From contig NZ_CP039865.1 in assembly GCF_005160265.1 (NCBI RefSeq), forward strand, positions 4,488,828-4,552,827: 64,000 bases of DNA. The letters run 5' to 3'. Below are positions 1 to 8,593 of the stretch, piece by piece; the first letter of the stretch is position 1; the number at the start of each line of letters is the position of its first letter. A model generated the notes under the pieces. That model saw only the letters and a program-made list of their open reading frames with translations. It had not been told where the DNA came from and ran no database searches. The stretch comes from Phreatobacter aquaticus. GTDB lineage: Bacteria > Pseudomonadota > Alphaproteobacteria > Rhizobiales > Phreatobacteraceae. Both the position numbers and the translations under genes were made by a program.

Positions 1-71
1 CGATATCAGGGGACTGTCTCAGCCGTCACATGAAGCCAAGCTGAACGGCGGCAACAGCTGGCACACCCGCA

Positions 72-263
72 TCACGCCTTGCGGCGCCCAATGCTGCGAT
101 AGAGCCCATAGCTGAGGACAAAACCGCCGATGCCTGCGGGAACGGCGCCCCATGCACCGAAGAATGTGCCGGCGACCGCAGCGGCGAAAACACCGAGCAC
201 GGCGCAGGCCACGATCGGAATCTCCATGAGCGCGTTGAAGATCAGTTCGAGCAGGCTGAACAT
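72..263 (-). CDS. Small two-helix membrane protein, hypothetical
   Basis: This 63-residue protein is almost wholly hydrophobic, with two membrane segments (about residues 8-32 and 37-58) and a short basic tail ending RRKA. It is probably an inner-membrane protein of unknown role. The start is supported by an AAGG ribosome-binding site about 7 bases upstream of the ATG. A longer frame on the same strand (19-315) gives an arginine-rich, composition-biased product and looks like a shadow. I recognise no family. It stands alone next to a repeat-rich gap. Confidence 0.55.
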   Translation of the reverse strand: MFSLLELIFNALMEIPIVACAVLGVFAAAVAGTFFGAWGAVPAGIGGFVLSYGLYRSIGRRKA

Positions 264-630
264 CGGGCACCTTGAAACCGGGTTGAATCAGGGAGGCACA
301 CGACCTCCGCGTCATGGGTCGTGCGCGCGATCTGGAAGGTTCAACGCGGGACCGGTCGCGTCAAGCGGAGCGGGATCCATCGTGCCAGGCGAGCTGCGGT
401 AGGGGCGTGGTCCGGCCAAGGCGGTTGGGCGCGCTCTCGCCTCTCCCCGACGGAGAGAGGCCGGGCGCTACAAGCGTCCGGGTGAGGGGGAGAGCTGTCA
501 CCGGTGAGGTCCAAGGCCCCTCACCCGCCCTCGGCTAACACCTCGGTCGACCTCTCCCCAACGGGGCGAGGTGAAGATCGCGCCAGCGTCAAGCCCCGCC
601 TTCGACGCTCAGCGCCGCAGGACCGCTCCC
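264..630. repeat. Intergenic stretch with degenerate REP-like palindromes
   Basis: No convincing gene lies in this gap between the small membrane protein and murJ. Bases about 430-580 hold two degraded copies of a palindromic element built from CTCTCCCC/GGGGAGAG arms with CCCCTCACCC tails. The same motif forms a well-preserved inverted pair at 9649-9833. Such elements recur in intergenic DNA of many Hyphomicrobiales. The gap lies downstream of murJ on the minus strand, so the hairpins could end or stabilise the murJ transcript. Confidence 0.5.
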
Positions 631-2178
631 CTACCCCTGCACGCCCCGCCGCAACCGCTTCAGTTCGGGAAGGAACTCCCGCCCGAACAAGGCGATCAGC
701 GCGCCGCCATAGGTGACGCCGCCGAGCGCCATGAGGATCACCAGCTTCAGCCGCTCGGCATTGGCACTCTCGCCCGTGATCACCAGGCCAAGGCCGTAGG
801 ATGCGGCAAACAACACGACCACCAGGGCTCCGAACGCGATGGCAAGCCGTGGCAGCACCCGGTTGGCGCGCTCGTCCAGCCCCATCAGCCCGCGCCGTTT
901 GGCAAACCAGCCGAGCAGGCCAATATTGATCCAGGCGCCGACGCCGGTTGCCATGGCCAGCCCGACATGGCCGAGCGGCCCGACCAGCGCGAATTTCAGT
1001 CCGACATTGACGATGATCGCGGCAAACATCGCGATAACAGGCGTCTTCGTATCGCCGCGCGCATTGAAGGTGACGGTGAAAGAGCGCAGCAGCACCAGCG
1101 CCGTCAGGCCGAACGCATAAGCCGCCAGCGCCGCCGCTGCCTGCCGCGCATCATCCGCCGTGAAGGCGCCATGCATGAACAGGGACTTCATCAGCGTGCC
1201 CGGCAGGATCATGAAGGCGGCAACCGCCGGCAGCGTGAACACCAGTGTCAGTTCGATCGCCCTGAGCTGGGCGTAGCGCGCGCCCGCCTCGTCGCCGGCC
1301 GCGATCCGTCGGCTCATCTCGGAGAGCAGCACGGTGCCGACCGCCACCGCGATGACGCCGATCGGCAGCTGGTTCATCCGATCGGCGAAATAGAGCCAGG
1401 TGATCGAGCCGGCCACCAGGTAGCTCGCGATGATCGTGTCGGCGAACACCGCGATCTGGCTGCCGGACGAGCCAGCCGCCGCCGGCACGAAGGTGCGCCA
1501 GAACTGCTTCACCTCCGGCGTGATCTTCGGCAGGCGGAACTCCAGCATCACATTGGCGCGCAACGCATCGCCGGCCACGAGCAGGAATTGCAGCAGGCCT
1601 GAGATCAGCACGCCCCAGGCGGCCGCGTGGCCGGCGGTCGGGAAAGAACCGGCCGCCAGCAGCGTCAGGATCGTCGCCATGTTGAGCAGGATGGCGGTGG
1701 CGGCCGCCGCCGCAAAGCGCCCGACCGCGTTCAGCACGCCACCGATCAGCACCACCAGCGAGACGAAGGCGAGATAGGGAAAGGTGATGCGGGTGAGCTC
1801 GACCGCCAGCTGGAAGCGCGGTCCCGATCCGCCAAAGCCCGGCGCCAGCAGGTTGACCACGAAGGGCATGAAGACAAGCGCGAGCCCCAGCAGCACCAGC
1901 TGCGCCAGCAGGAGATAGGCGAAGATCCGGTCGGCGAAAACCAGTGCCGCGTCCTGACCCCGCTTGGCCGCCACCTTGGCGAAGGCCGGCACGAAGGCGG
2001 CATTGAACGCGCCCTCGGCGAAGATCGCGCGGAAATGGTTGGGAATGCGGAAGGCGACGTTGAAGGCATCGGAAATGATGCCGGCGCCCAGCACATTCGC
2101 CAGCATCAGGTCACGGATGAAGCCGACCATCCGGCTGATCAGCGTCAGCGCCGAGACCGAGAAGATGTTCCTGATCAC
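631..2178 (-). CDS. murJ: Lipid II flippase MurJ
   Basis: MurJ moves lipid II across the inner membrane for peptidoglycan synthesis. The protein begins with the typical segment RNIFSVSALTLISRMVGFIRD and has about 14 membrane helices, as in the MurJ/MviN family, over 515 residues. I chose a GTG start at 2178, giving V-I-R-N-I-F as the N-terminus, because the upstream extension to 2262 is a Ser/Arg/Pro-rich stretch with no family counterpart. A GAGG ribosome-binding site lies about 12 bases upstream, so the start is not certain. No other cell-wall gene is adjacent. A hairpin at 2286-2302 separates it from the thioesterase upstream on the same strand. Confidence 0.93.
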   Translation of the reverse strand: MIRNIFSVSALTLISRMVGFIRDLMLANVLGAGIISDAFNVAFRIPNHFRAIFAEGAFNAAFVPAFAKVAAKRGQDAALVFADRIFAYLLLAQLVLLGLALVFMPFVVNLLAPGFGGSGPRFQLAVELTRITFPYLAFVSLVVLIGGVLNAVGRFAAAAATAILLNMATILTLLAAGSFPTAGHAAAWGVLISGLLQFLLVAGDALRANVMLEFRLPKITPEVKQFWRTFVPAAAGSSGSQIAVFADTIIASYLVAGSITWLYFADRMNQLPIGVIAVAVGTVLLSEMSRRIAAGDEAGARYAQLRAIELTLVFTLPAVAAFMILPGTLMKSLFMHGAFTADDARQAAAALAAYAFGLTALVLLRSFTVTFNARGDTKTPVIAMFAAIIVNVGLKFALVGPLGHVGLAMATGVGAWINIGLLGWFAKRRGLMGLDERANRVLPRLAIAFGALVVVLFAASYGLGLVITGESANAERLKLVILMALGGVTYGGALIALFGREFLPELKRLRRGVQG

Positions 2179-2285
2179 GGCCGGCCGGATCCTCGATGAA
2201 GGCGATGGCGCTGCGCGCGACGGCGCGCGGAGACTGCTAGCCCGTGTTTCGGACGAAACCAAGACTTAGACGACAGCAATCGATT

Positions 2286-2302
2286 CGGCTCGCGGCGAGC
2301 CG
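2286..2302 (-). terminator. GC-rich hairpin after the thioesterase gene
   Basis: CGGCTCG and CGAGCCG form a perfect 7-bp stem with a 3-base loop, just past the stop of the thioesterase gene and before murJ on the minus strand. There is no run of T after it, so termination is only a possibility. Confidence 0.3.
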
Positions 2303-2310
2303 TCCCTGCC

Positions 2311-2769
2311 TCAGGACGGGAGCGTGCCGGCGAATTGCGGCCCACCAGGAAACTGGAACACCTTGTCCTCGGCCGGAAACACCCGGAACACCGCGGACGC
2401 CAGCATGATCAGCTGATCGCCGGCCATCACCTCGCCGTCGATGAAGGCGAGCGCGCGGGTCAGCTTCTTCACCGTCACGCGCGCCGACACCCAGTCGCCC
2501 GCACGGGCGCCGGCGACGAATTGCAGGTTGAGGTTGATGGTGGCGCAGCGCCGCCCGGTGAGCCGCATCACCTCGCAGCCGATCACCGTGTCGACGAAGG
2601 TCGAGACAGAGCCGCCATGCAGCACGCCGTTGGGATTGCCATGGCGCAGCTCGCTGCGGAAGCCGTATTCCACGGCATTCTCGCCGTCCTCGCGCCAGAA
2701 ATAGGGCCCGGCGAGGCCGATGAAGCCCTCGCCATCGCCGAAGCGGTTGAAGCCGGCCTCCGTCGTCAT
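2311..2769 (-). CDS. PaaI-type hotdog-fold thioesterase
   Basis: This 152-residue protein matches the PaaI/YbgC-like hotdog thioesterases, which hydrolyse acyl-CoA thioesters in the cytoplasm. The family signature HGGSVSTFVD spans residues 51-60, where the helix N-terminus and an Asp/Glu-type residue form the active site. The C-terminal half has the usual strand pattern, including a segment resembling INLNLQFVAGARAGD. Length fits the family. It lies 25 bases downstream of the transaldolase-like gene on the same strand and could share its transcript. The natural acyl-CoA substrate cannot be read from sequence. Confidence 0.85.
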   Translation of the reverse strand: MTTEAGFNRFGDGEGFIGLAGPYFWREDGENAVEYGFRSELRHGNPNGVLHGGSVSTFVDTVIGCEVMRLTGRRCATINLNLQFVAGARAGDWVSARVTVKKLTRALAFIDGEVMAGDQLIMLASAVFRVFPAEDKVFQFPGGPQFAGTLPS

Positions 2770-2794
2770 GTCGCCTGCCTGCTCATCCGCTGCC

Positions 2795-3517
2795 TCAGAC
2801 CGGCAGCGTCAGGCCGGCAGCCTTGGCGTCGGCGACGAAGCCCTTGACCGTATCGAGCGAGATCTCCTCCGGCGCCTTGCCGAGGCCTTCGAGCTTCTTG
2901 AGGATATCGGCCGGCGCCGTGATGATGTGGCAGCCGATCCGGTCGGCTTCGAACACGTTCCACGCCTCGCGGGTGGAGGCCCAGATCACCTCGATCGTGT
3001 CGGTGCCGCGGGCAAGGCCGACGGAATAGGTCATCACCGGCATGTAGTCGTGGCCGGCATCACCGAGCCGTCCGGCAAAGACCGAAATGATCGACGGCGC
3101 ACCGCCCTTCAGGGCATCGACGGAAGTCTTCACCTGCGCCTCGGTATAGAGCGCGGTGAAATTGATCTTCACCCCCTCGCGGGAGAGCTTGTGGATCATG
3201 TCGTAGAGCGGCTCGCCCTTCGAATTGGTCACCGGCAGCTTCACATAGACATTCTTGCCCCAGTTGGCGATCAGGCGGGCCTGGCGCTCCATCTCGGCGA
3301 GATCATCCGAGATCACCTCGAACGAGATGTGATGGTTGGGCACGGCCTCCACGAGGTCGCGGGCATAGGCCGCGTAATCGGTGACGCCGGCCTTCTTCAG
3401 CAGCGACGGATTGGTGGTGAAGCCCTGGATCCACGGCTTTGCCACCATTTCCAGGATGGAAGCCTTCTCGGCGCCGTCGGTGTAGAGCTTGATCTTGAGG
3501 TCGGCGAGTGCCGGCAT
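2795..3517 (-). CDS. Transaldolase / fructose-6-phosphate aldolase-like protein
   Basis: A TIM-barrel class I aldolase of the transaldolase family, 240 residues, close in length to fructose-6-phosphate aldolase and the short transaldolases. GFTTNPSL lies at residues 32-39, and the Schiff-base lysine is in VKLPVT at residue 93. A later SVFAGRLGD segment carries the conserved Arg-Asp region. The start at 3517 is chosen because GGGAG lies 8 bases upstream. The frame stays open to 3700, but that extension is low in family resemblance. Likely role: transfer of dihydroxyacetone units, or aldol cleavage, in sugar-phosphate metabolism. Aldolase and transaldolase activity cannot be separated by eye. 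Confidence 0.85.
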   Translation of the reverse strand: MPALADLKIKLYTDGAEKASILEMVAKPWIQGFTTNPSLLKKAGVTDYAAYARDLVEAVPNHHISFEVISDDLAEMERQARLIANWGKNVYVKLPVTNSKGEPLYDMIHKLSREGVKINFTALYTEAQVKTSVDALKGGAPSIISVFAGRLGDAGHDYMPVMTYSVGLARGTDTIEVIWASTREAWNVFEADRIGCHIITAPADILKKLEGLGKAPEEISLDTVKGFVADAKAAGLTLPV

Positions 3518-3653
3518 GCGTCGTCTCCCGAATATCGTTCCCGTCGTGTTTAAGACCGACAGCACCAGGTGTCCAACCAGCGATTCGCCTTGCCCGCTCT
3601 CCCGTACGGCAACATGATCACTGGCAGCACAGCCTCCCCATGCTGGAGACGCC

Positions 3654-4169
3654 ATGCCTGAGCCCCCCGATGCCCCGCTCGTCGCGCGGTTCGACCGCAA
3701 GCGCTACGAGCAAGGGGCCTATGTCTTCGTCGCGATCCTCGTCCTGGCGTTGATCTACACCGCGTGGGCCGCCGAACCGCGGGACCTGATCATCGCCATG
3801 GTCGCCTTTGCCGTCATCGTGGCTGTCCTCTATGCCGAGCAGCGACGAATCCAGAACGCCCCCGGCCCCCAGCTCATCATCGACGCAGACGGCATGGTCA
3901 TGCCCGACCATTTCGTCCACAGGCTGCCATGGGCGGCCATCACCAGCGCCAGGGTGACCACGACCTATAAAGGCGTGCAAATGCTGGTCGTGACCATCCC
4001 GAGTGCATCGCCATACGGCCCCCGCGGCAACGCCTGGGAGTGCGGGATACAGACGATCGGCGGCACCACCGAAGTCACGCTCGGCATCAACCATTTCGAT
4101 GTCGACAGCACGCAGATCGAGGCCGCCATCGCCCGCTTCGCGTCCAGCAAGGGGAACCCGCCCGCCTGA
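3654..4169 (+). CDS. Two-helix membrane protein with a cytoplasmic PH-like domain, hypothetical
   Basis: The 171-residue product has two closely spaced membrane helices (about residues 22-40 and 44-60). A soluble beta-rich region follows, with the look of the PH-like domain seen after two helices in small bacterial membrane proteins (short strands, a W-A-I-T-S segment, and a helix near the C-terminus). No catalytic motif is visible. It is divergent from the aldolase gene. The function is unknown. Confidence 0.6.
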   Translation: MPEPPDAPLVARFDRKRYEQGAYVFVAILVLALIYTAWAAEPRDLIIAMVAFAVIVAVLYAEQRRIQNAPGPQLIIDADGMVMPDHFVHRLPWAAITSARVTTTYKGVQMLVVTIPSASPYGPRGNAWECGIQTIGGTTEVTLGINHFDVDSTQIEAAIARFASSKGNPPA

Positions 4170-4302
4170 GGACTGTCTGCCCATTCGCGACCATGGCCCC
4201 GCCCAAAAATCGTTTCGCCCAAGCTGCGCAGGGGCTTGATGATCCCTATCTAAGGTCGACCTGGGCCAACGTTGGCCGCAGACATTGGGATCGGGACTAT
4301 CC

Positions 4303-4770
4303 ATGGGTGTGCTTCGTTTCATCGGCAATGTGCTGTGGTTCGTGCTCGGCGGCGTCATCGCCGGCCTCGCCTGGTATCTCGCCGGCATCGTCGCGGCGAT
4401 CACCATCATCGGCCTGCCCTGGGCGCGGGCCTGCTTTCGCATCGGCACCTACACGTTCTTCCCCTTCGGCCGCGACATGATCTCGAAGAGCGAACTGACC
4501 GGCCAGCCGGCCGGGGCTGCGGGCGTGTTCCGCTTCATCGGCAATGTGATCTGGTTCGTCGTGTTCGGCTGGATCCTGCTGGTCATCCACGTCACGTCGG
4601 CGCTTGCCTGCTTCATCTCGATCATCGGCATCCCCTTCGGCTGGGCACATCTGAAGCTTGCGGCCGCCTCGGTCTTTCCGCTGGGACAGCGCATCGTCTC
4701 GGTGGACGTCGCTAGGCTCGCCCGTGACCAGAATGCCTATGCCGCGCTCGCCGGCATCCGCCAGCGCTGA
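4303..4770 (+). CDS. YccF domain (DUF307) inner-membrane protein
   Basis: The 155-residue protein carries two copies of the YccF repeat. Each starts RFIGNV(L/I)WFV, continues through a hydrophobic helix, and closes with an IIG(L/I)P segment, followed by ...F(F/P)(P)(F/L)G. This duplicated arrangement is diagnostic of the family. ATG 4303 is preferred over the in-frame TTG at 4285, because it begins the family consensus MGVLRFIGN and has GGGA upstream. The function of YccF proteins is not established. It lies between unrelated genes. Confidence 0.82.
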   Translation: MGVLRFIGNVLWFVLGGVIAGLAWYLAGIVAAITIIGLPWARACFRIGTYTFFPFGRDMISKSELTGQPAGAAGVFRFIGNVIWFVVFGWILLVIHVTSALACFISIIGIPFGWAHLKLAAASVFPLGQRIVSVDVARLARDQNAYAALAGIRQR

Positions 4771-4884
4771 CATGCCCGGTCACGTCATGTGATCTCGGCC
4801 GATTTGGCTGATGGCGCGCGAAACGCTATAGGTCGCGCCCCGCTGGCGGCGATTCAATCGCCGCGCATCCAAGGACGGACGACC

Positions 4885-5865
4885 ATGATCAGCATGACGG
4901 ATGGAGCCAAGCCCCTCAGGGTCGGCGTGGTCGGCCTTGGCGTCATGGGCAAGAACCACGCCCGCGTGCTGGATGAGCTGCCGGGCGTGACGCTGGTCGG
5001 CGTCGCCGATCCCGATGGCGTCCAGGTCGAGTTCGTGACCTCGCGGCTTGGCTGCGCCGGCTTTTCCACGCTCGACGCGCTGATGGATGCCGGCATCGAC
5101 GCCCTGACCATCGCCGCCCCCACCCAGCTCCATACCCAGATCGCGCTCCAGGCCATCGCCCGCGGCATCCATGTGCTGATCGAAAAGCCGATCGCCCAGA
5201 CGGTCGAGGACGGCCAGCGCATCCTCGACGCCGCGTCGCGCGCCGGCCTCACCCTGATGGTCGGCCATGTCGAGCGGTTCAATCCGGCGGTCCAGTCGAT
5301 CAAGCAGGCGCTGGCCGGCGAGGACATCCTGTCGATCCAGATCACCCGCGTCGGCCCCTTCCCGCCGCGCATGTCGGATATCGGCGTGGTCATCGACCTC
5401 GCGGTCCACGACATCGACCTCATCCGCTGGTTCACCGGCTCGGAAATCCAGGACATCCAGCCGCAGACCAATTCGATCCATGCGGCGCGCGAGGACATCG
5501 CCCTCCTGCAGTTCCGCACGGTGTCGGGCGTGCTCGCCCATATCAACACCAACTGGCTGACGCCGTTCAAGGCGCGCACGGTGCATGTGGCGACCCGCAA
5601 CAAATACATCACCGGCGATCTCATCACCCGCCAGGTGACCGAGTGCTTCGACTACAAGCCCGACGGCTCCTATTCGATGCGCCACCTGTCGGTTGCCTAT
5701 GCCGAGCCGCTCCGCGCCGAACTCGTCGCCTTCATCGATGCGGTGCGCACGGGCAAGGCCCCCGCCGTCCTCGGCACGGACGGCCTCGCCAGCCTCGACA
5801 TCGCCATGCGCTGCCTTGGCGATCGCGGGCAGAGCGCGCCGAAGCTGGCAGCGGCTGGGGAATGA
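4885..5865 (+). CDS. Gfo/Idh/MocA-family NAD(P)-dependent sugar oxidoreductase
   Basis: The 326-residue cytoplasmic dehydrogenase has an N-terminal Rossmann fold with VGVVGLGVMG (about residues 13-22), the family EKP motif at residues 100-102, and a catalytic D-L-A-V-H-D-I-D segment (about residues 172-180). It most resembles UDP-sugar 3-dehydrogenases of the WlbA type, so it could oxidise an activated amino sugar. That assignment is by overall pattern only. The start at 4885 has AAGGACGG a few bases upstream. The frame is open upstream to 4789, but that part is not family-like. It is convergent with the Bug receptor gene 18 bases downstream. Confidence 0.82.
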   Translation: MISMTDGAKPLRVGVVGLGVMGKNHARVLDELPGVTLVGVADPDGVQVEFVTSRLGCAGFSTLDALMDAGIDALTIAAPTQLHTQIALQAIARGIHVLIEKPIAQTVEDGQRILDAASRAGLTLMVGHVERFNPAVQSIKQALAGEDILSIQITRVGPFPPRMSDIGVVIDLAVHDIDLIRWFTGSEIQDIQPQTNSIHAAREDIALLQFRTVSGVLAHINTNWLTPFKARTVHVATRNKYITGDLITRQVTECFDYKPDGSYSMRHLSVAYAEPLRAELVAFIDAVRTGKAPAVLGTDGLASLDIAMRCLGDRGQSAPKLAAAGE

Positions 5866-5883
5866 TCCGGCCCCCTGTGGCGC

Positions 5884-6852
5884 CTACTCAACCCTGATCC
5901 CGGCGGCCTTGATCACAGCGCCCCATTTCTCGATTTCCGCCCGCACGAAAGCGCCAAACTCCTCAGGCGTATTCTCGCGCACCGTCACCGCAAGCCCCTG
6001 CAGCCGCTCACGAATGGCCGGCTGGCGGATCACCGCATTGAGGCCGGCATTCAGCCGCGCGACGATCGCATCGCTCGTTCCCGCCGGAACGAAGACGCCA
6101 TTCCATTCCAGGGCCTCATAGCCGGGCAGCGTATCGGCGACCGCCGGCAGGCCAGGCAGCAGGTCGAGCGGCGTCTTGCTCGTATGGGCGATGGCGCGCA
6201 GCGATCCGCCGCGCACATGGCCGATCGACGAGGAGGCATTGGAGAAGAAATAGCGGATCTGTCCCGCCACCAGATCGTTCAGTGCCGGCCCGCCGCCCCG
6301 ATAGGGCACATGGCTGACATCGATCCCGGCCATGGTGCGGAACAGTTCGAGGGCCAGATGCTGGGCCGATCCATTGCCGGACGAGGCCCAGTCGATGCGG
6401 CCGGGAGCAGCCTTCGCCGCCGCAATGATCTCGGCGACGGTGCGCTCCTTCACCCCCGGATTGACCAGAAGCAGGTTCGGCACGACGGCCGACAGGAAGA
6501 CCGGCCGGAACGCTGCGAGCGTGTCATAGGGCAGGCGCGCGAACAGCGTCGGATTGGCCGAATGCGCGGTCGCGTCATAGAGCACCGTATAGCCATCGGG
6601 CGTCGCGGTGGCGACGACATTGGCGCCGAGCGTGCCCCCTGCCCCGCCCCTGTTCTCGATGAAGAAGGACTGGCCCAGTTCCTCGGAGAGCCGCTGGAAC
6701 AGGATGCGGCTCACCGTGTCGGCGCCGCCGCCCGCCGAATAGGGCACGACGACGCGTACTGGCCGGGCGGGCCAGGCCTGGGCGAGCGCCGGGGCAGCCA
6801 GCCCGGTGGCACCTGCGGCGATGACGAGGCGGCGAGAAAGCATGGCAGTCAT
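5884..6852 (-). CDS. Tripartite tricarboxylate transporter (Bug family) substrate-binding protein
   Basis: The 322-residue periplasmic receptor has an N-terminal signal (SRRLVIAAGATGLAAPALA, cleaved near residue 25) and then the Bug signature. This comprises WPARPVRVVVPYSAGGGADT, ENRGGAGGTLGANVVA and a YRGGGPALNDLVAGQI segment. Proteins of this family bind carboxylates and related solutes. No TctA/TctB membrane subunits are nearby, so it is an orphan receptor, as is common in this group. It follows the GntR regulator gene by 21 bases on the same strand and is probably co-transcribed with it. The ligand may therefore be the amidohydrolase substrate or inducer. Confidence 0.92.
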   Translation of the reverse strand: MTAMLSRRLVIAAGATGLAAPALAQAWPARPVRVVVPYSAGGGADTVSRILFQRLSEELGQSFFIENRGGAGGTLGANVVATATPDGYTVLYDATAHSANPTLFARLPYDTLAAFRPVFLSAVVPNLLLVNPGVKERTVAEIIAAAKAAPGRIDWASSGNGSAQHLALELFRTMAGIDVSHVPYRGGGPALNDLVAGQIRYFFSNASSSIGHVRGGSLRAIAHTSKTPLDLLPGLPAVADTLPGYEALEWNGVFVPAGTSDAIVARLNAGLNAVIRQPAIRERLQGLAVTVRENTPEEFGAFVRAEIEKWGAVIKAAGIRVE

Positions 6853-6873
6853 CGGACGGCTCCGTTTTGGCGG

Positions 6874-7614
6874 TTAGCGGATGTCGATCGAATAGGAAAA
6901 GCGGTCGGCCGGACCGTAGGAGCGGCGGAACTCGAGCGGATTGCCGTCGAAACCGAACGCCACGCGCTCGATGACGACAGCGGCCCTGTCGAGGGGGAGC
7001 TCGAGCGCCTCCGCCATGGGCGCGGACAGCGGCTGAAACCGGATCGTCTCGCGCGCCGTCGCAACGACGCGTCCGCAGATGCGCTCGTAGAGCGGATAGA
7101 GAAGATCACCGAAATCGGTGAGGGCGAGATCGGCGAGCGGCCCGAAGGCCTTGTGGTCGAGCCTGATCTCTTCGGCCAGGATCGCCACGCCATCGGCCAG
7201 GCGCAGGCGCCGCAATCCGATCACGGGATCGCCGGCCATCAGGCCAAGCCGCTCGGCGGTCTCGCCATCGGCCGGCAGGATGTCGCGGGCGAGAATGCGG
7301 GCCTGTGGCCGGATCGACTGCCCGGCCGCATCCGTCATGCGGAAGAAGCGGGCCAGCGCACTCCCGAAATCCGCCCGGCGAACAAAGGTGCCCCGGCCCT
7401 GGCGCCGCTCAAGCAGGCCCTCGCCCACCAGGCCCTCGATCGCCTTGCGCACCGTGCCGACGGCCACGCCGTGGCGCACGGCAAGCTCGTCCTCTGCGGG
7501 GATCGCATCGCCCGGCTTCCACAATCCTTCGGCGATCGTCGCGACGAAGCCTTCCCGCAATTGCTGATACAGCGGCAGGCGGCTGTCGACAGAAGGGGCT
7601 TGCGCAAGGACCAT
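6874..7614 (-). CDS. GntR-family transcriptional regulator with UTRA effector domain
   Basis: The 246-residue protein has an N-terminal winged helix-turn-helix of the GntR/HutC type. LPLYQQLREG opens it, the recognition region DELAVRHGVAVGTVRKAIEGL is near residues 42-62, and the wing is RRQGRGTFV. A UTRA ligand-binding domain follows, ending in the usual FRRSYGPADRF(S/Y) segment. It is divergent from the amidohydrolase gene with only 37 bases between start codons, and overlapping palindromes fill that gap. This points to repression of both itself (with the Bug receptor downstream) and the amidohydrolase. The effector is probably a substrate or intermediate of that enzyme. Confidence 0.92.
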   Translation of the reverse strand: MVLAQAPSVDSRLPLYQQLREGFVATIAEGLWKPGDAIPAEDELAVRHGVAVGTVRKAIEGLVGEGLLERRQGRGTFVRRADFGSALARFFRMTDAAGQSIRPQARILARDILPADGETAERLGLMAGDPVIGLRRLRLADGVAILAEEIRLDHKAFGPLADLALTDFGDLLYPLYERICGRVVATARETIRFQPLSAPMAEALELPLDRAAVVIERVAFGFDGNPLEFRRSYGPADRFSYSIDIR

Positions 7615-7619
7615 AGAAA

Positions 7620-7641
7620 CCTCTAGTCCTATAGAGGACTA
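7620..7641. promoter_or_regulatory. Likely GntR operator in the divergent gntR-amidohydrolase promoter
   Basis: Two overlapping inverted repeats fill the 37-base gap: CCTCTA (7620-7625) with TAGAGG (7632-7637), and TAGTCC (7624-7629) with GGACTA (7636-7641). Each has 6-base arms and a 6-base spacer. A GntR regulator is encoded immediately to the left. The gap is so short that both promoters must overlap the operator, or at least one transcript has a very short leader. Confidence 0.6.
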
Positions 7642-7651
7642 TTGGACTTCA

Positions 7652-8464
7652 ATGACGAGCGCAAGTGCCTCCATGCCCCGGGTCGATACCCATGCCCATA
7701 TTTTCCACCGCGGCCTGACGGCCATCGCGACGGCGCGCTATGTGCCCGCCTATGACGTCGCTCTGGCCGATTATCTCGCCTTCCTCGACGCACACGGGAT
7801 CGCGCGCGGCGTCCTGGTGCAGCCCTCGTTCCTCGGTTCCGACAACAGCCATCTCGTCGAGGCCCTGCAGCAGGCCAGCGGCCGGCTGGCCGGCGTTGCT
7901 GTCGTCGAGGAGGCGCTGCCGGAGAGCCAGATGGCGCGTCTGGCTGAAGCCGGCATCCGTGGCCTGCGGTTCAACCTTGTTGGCCGCGCACCGACGCTGA
8001 TTGCCGATCCGGCCCACCGCCCGACCCTGCGCGCCGCCGAGCAACTCGGCCTGCATGTCGAATTGCATGCCGATGCGCCGGACCTCCTGCGCGCCCTGGC
8101 TGTGCTCGATGGATTTGACGGGCCTATCGTGGTCGACCATTTCGGCCGCCCGTCAGCCACCGCAGGCGAACTTGAGGGCCTGCTGGCGCTTGCCAAAGAT
8201 CCCCGCATCCACGTCAAGCTGTCGGCGCCCTACCGGGTCCAGCGTCCGGATGCGACCAGCCTCGCGCCGCTTTTCGTCGCCGCCTTTGGTACAGAGCGGC
8301 TGCTCTGGGGCAGCGACTGGCCCTGGACCCAGTTCGAGGATCGGGTCACTGCGAATGCCGTCCTGCCCGCCGCGCTTGGTTTGACACCGGCCATGGTCGA
8401 AGGCCTCGATGCCACGGCGATGCGGCTGTTCTTTCCAGGGGCGGCGCAGCCCAACGCGGCCTGA
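7652..8464 (+). CDS. Metal-dependent amidohydrolase (2-pyrone-4,6-dicarboxylate hydrolase-like)
   Basis: The 270-residue TIM-barrel hydrolase has the N-terminal metal motif VDTHAHIF (residues about 11-18), a mid-barrel HVELHADAPDLL segment with its histidine, a VVDHFGRP segment, and the C-terminal LLWGSDWPWT with the catalytic aspartate. This arrangement matches the Amidohydro_2 family, which includes 2-pyrone-4,6-dicarboxylate lactonase and related ring-cleavage enzymes. The start could also be the ATG at 7676, which begins MPRVDTHAH. It is probably controlled by the divergent GntR regulator. The substrate is not readable from sequence. Confidence 0.87.
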   Translation: MTSASASMPRVDTHAHIFHRGLTAIATARYVPAYDVALADYLAFLDAHGIARGVLVQPSFLGSDNSHLVEALQQASGRLAGVAVVEEALPESQMARLAEAGIRGLRFNLVGRAPTLIADPAHRPTLRAAEQLGLHVELHADAPDLLRALAVLDGFDGPIVVDHFGRPSATAGELEGLLALAKDPRIHVKLSAPYRVQRPDATSLAPLFVAAFGTERLLWGSDWPWTQFEDRVTANAVLPAALGLTPAMVEGLDATAMRLFFPGAAQPNAA

Positions 8465-8593
8465 GGCCGCGATACGCCGTCCCCGCAACAGGCCCCGCAG
8501 ATCTCCCCCGCCTTCCCGCCCTTGCATCCCGCCCCTGCCCGCAGACACACTCCCCGCCTGCCGGACAGCAACAACGGCCAAGGGGATGACGCC

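Noticed and set aside
571-1602. A 343-residue open frame on the plus strand over murJ
   Set aside because: It is Arg/His/Gln-rich, low in hydrophobic order and lies antisense to a clear MurJ; a GC-rich shadow.
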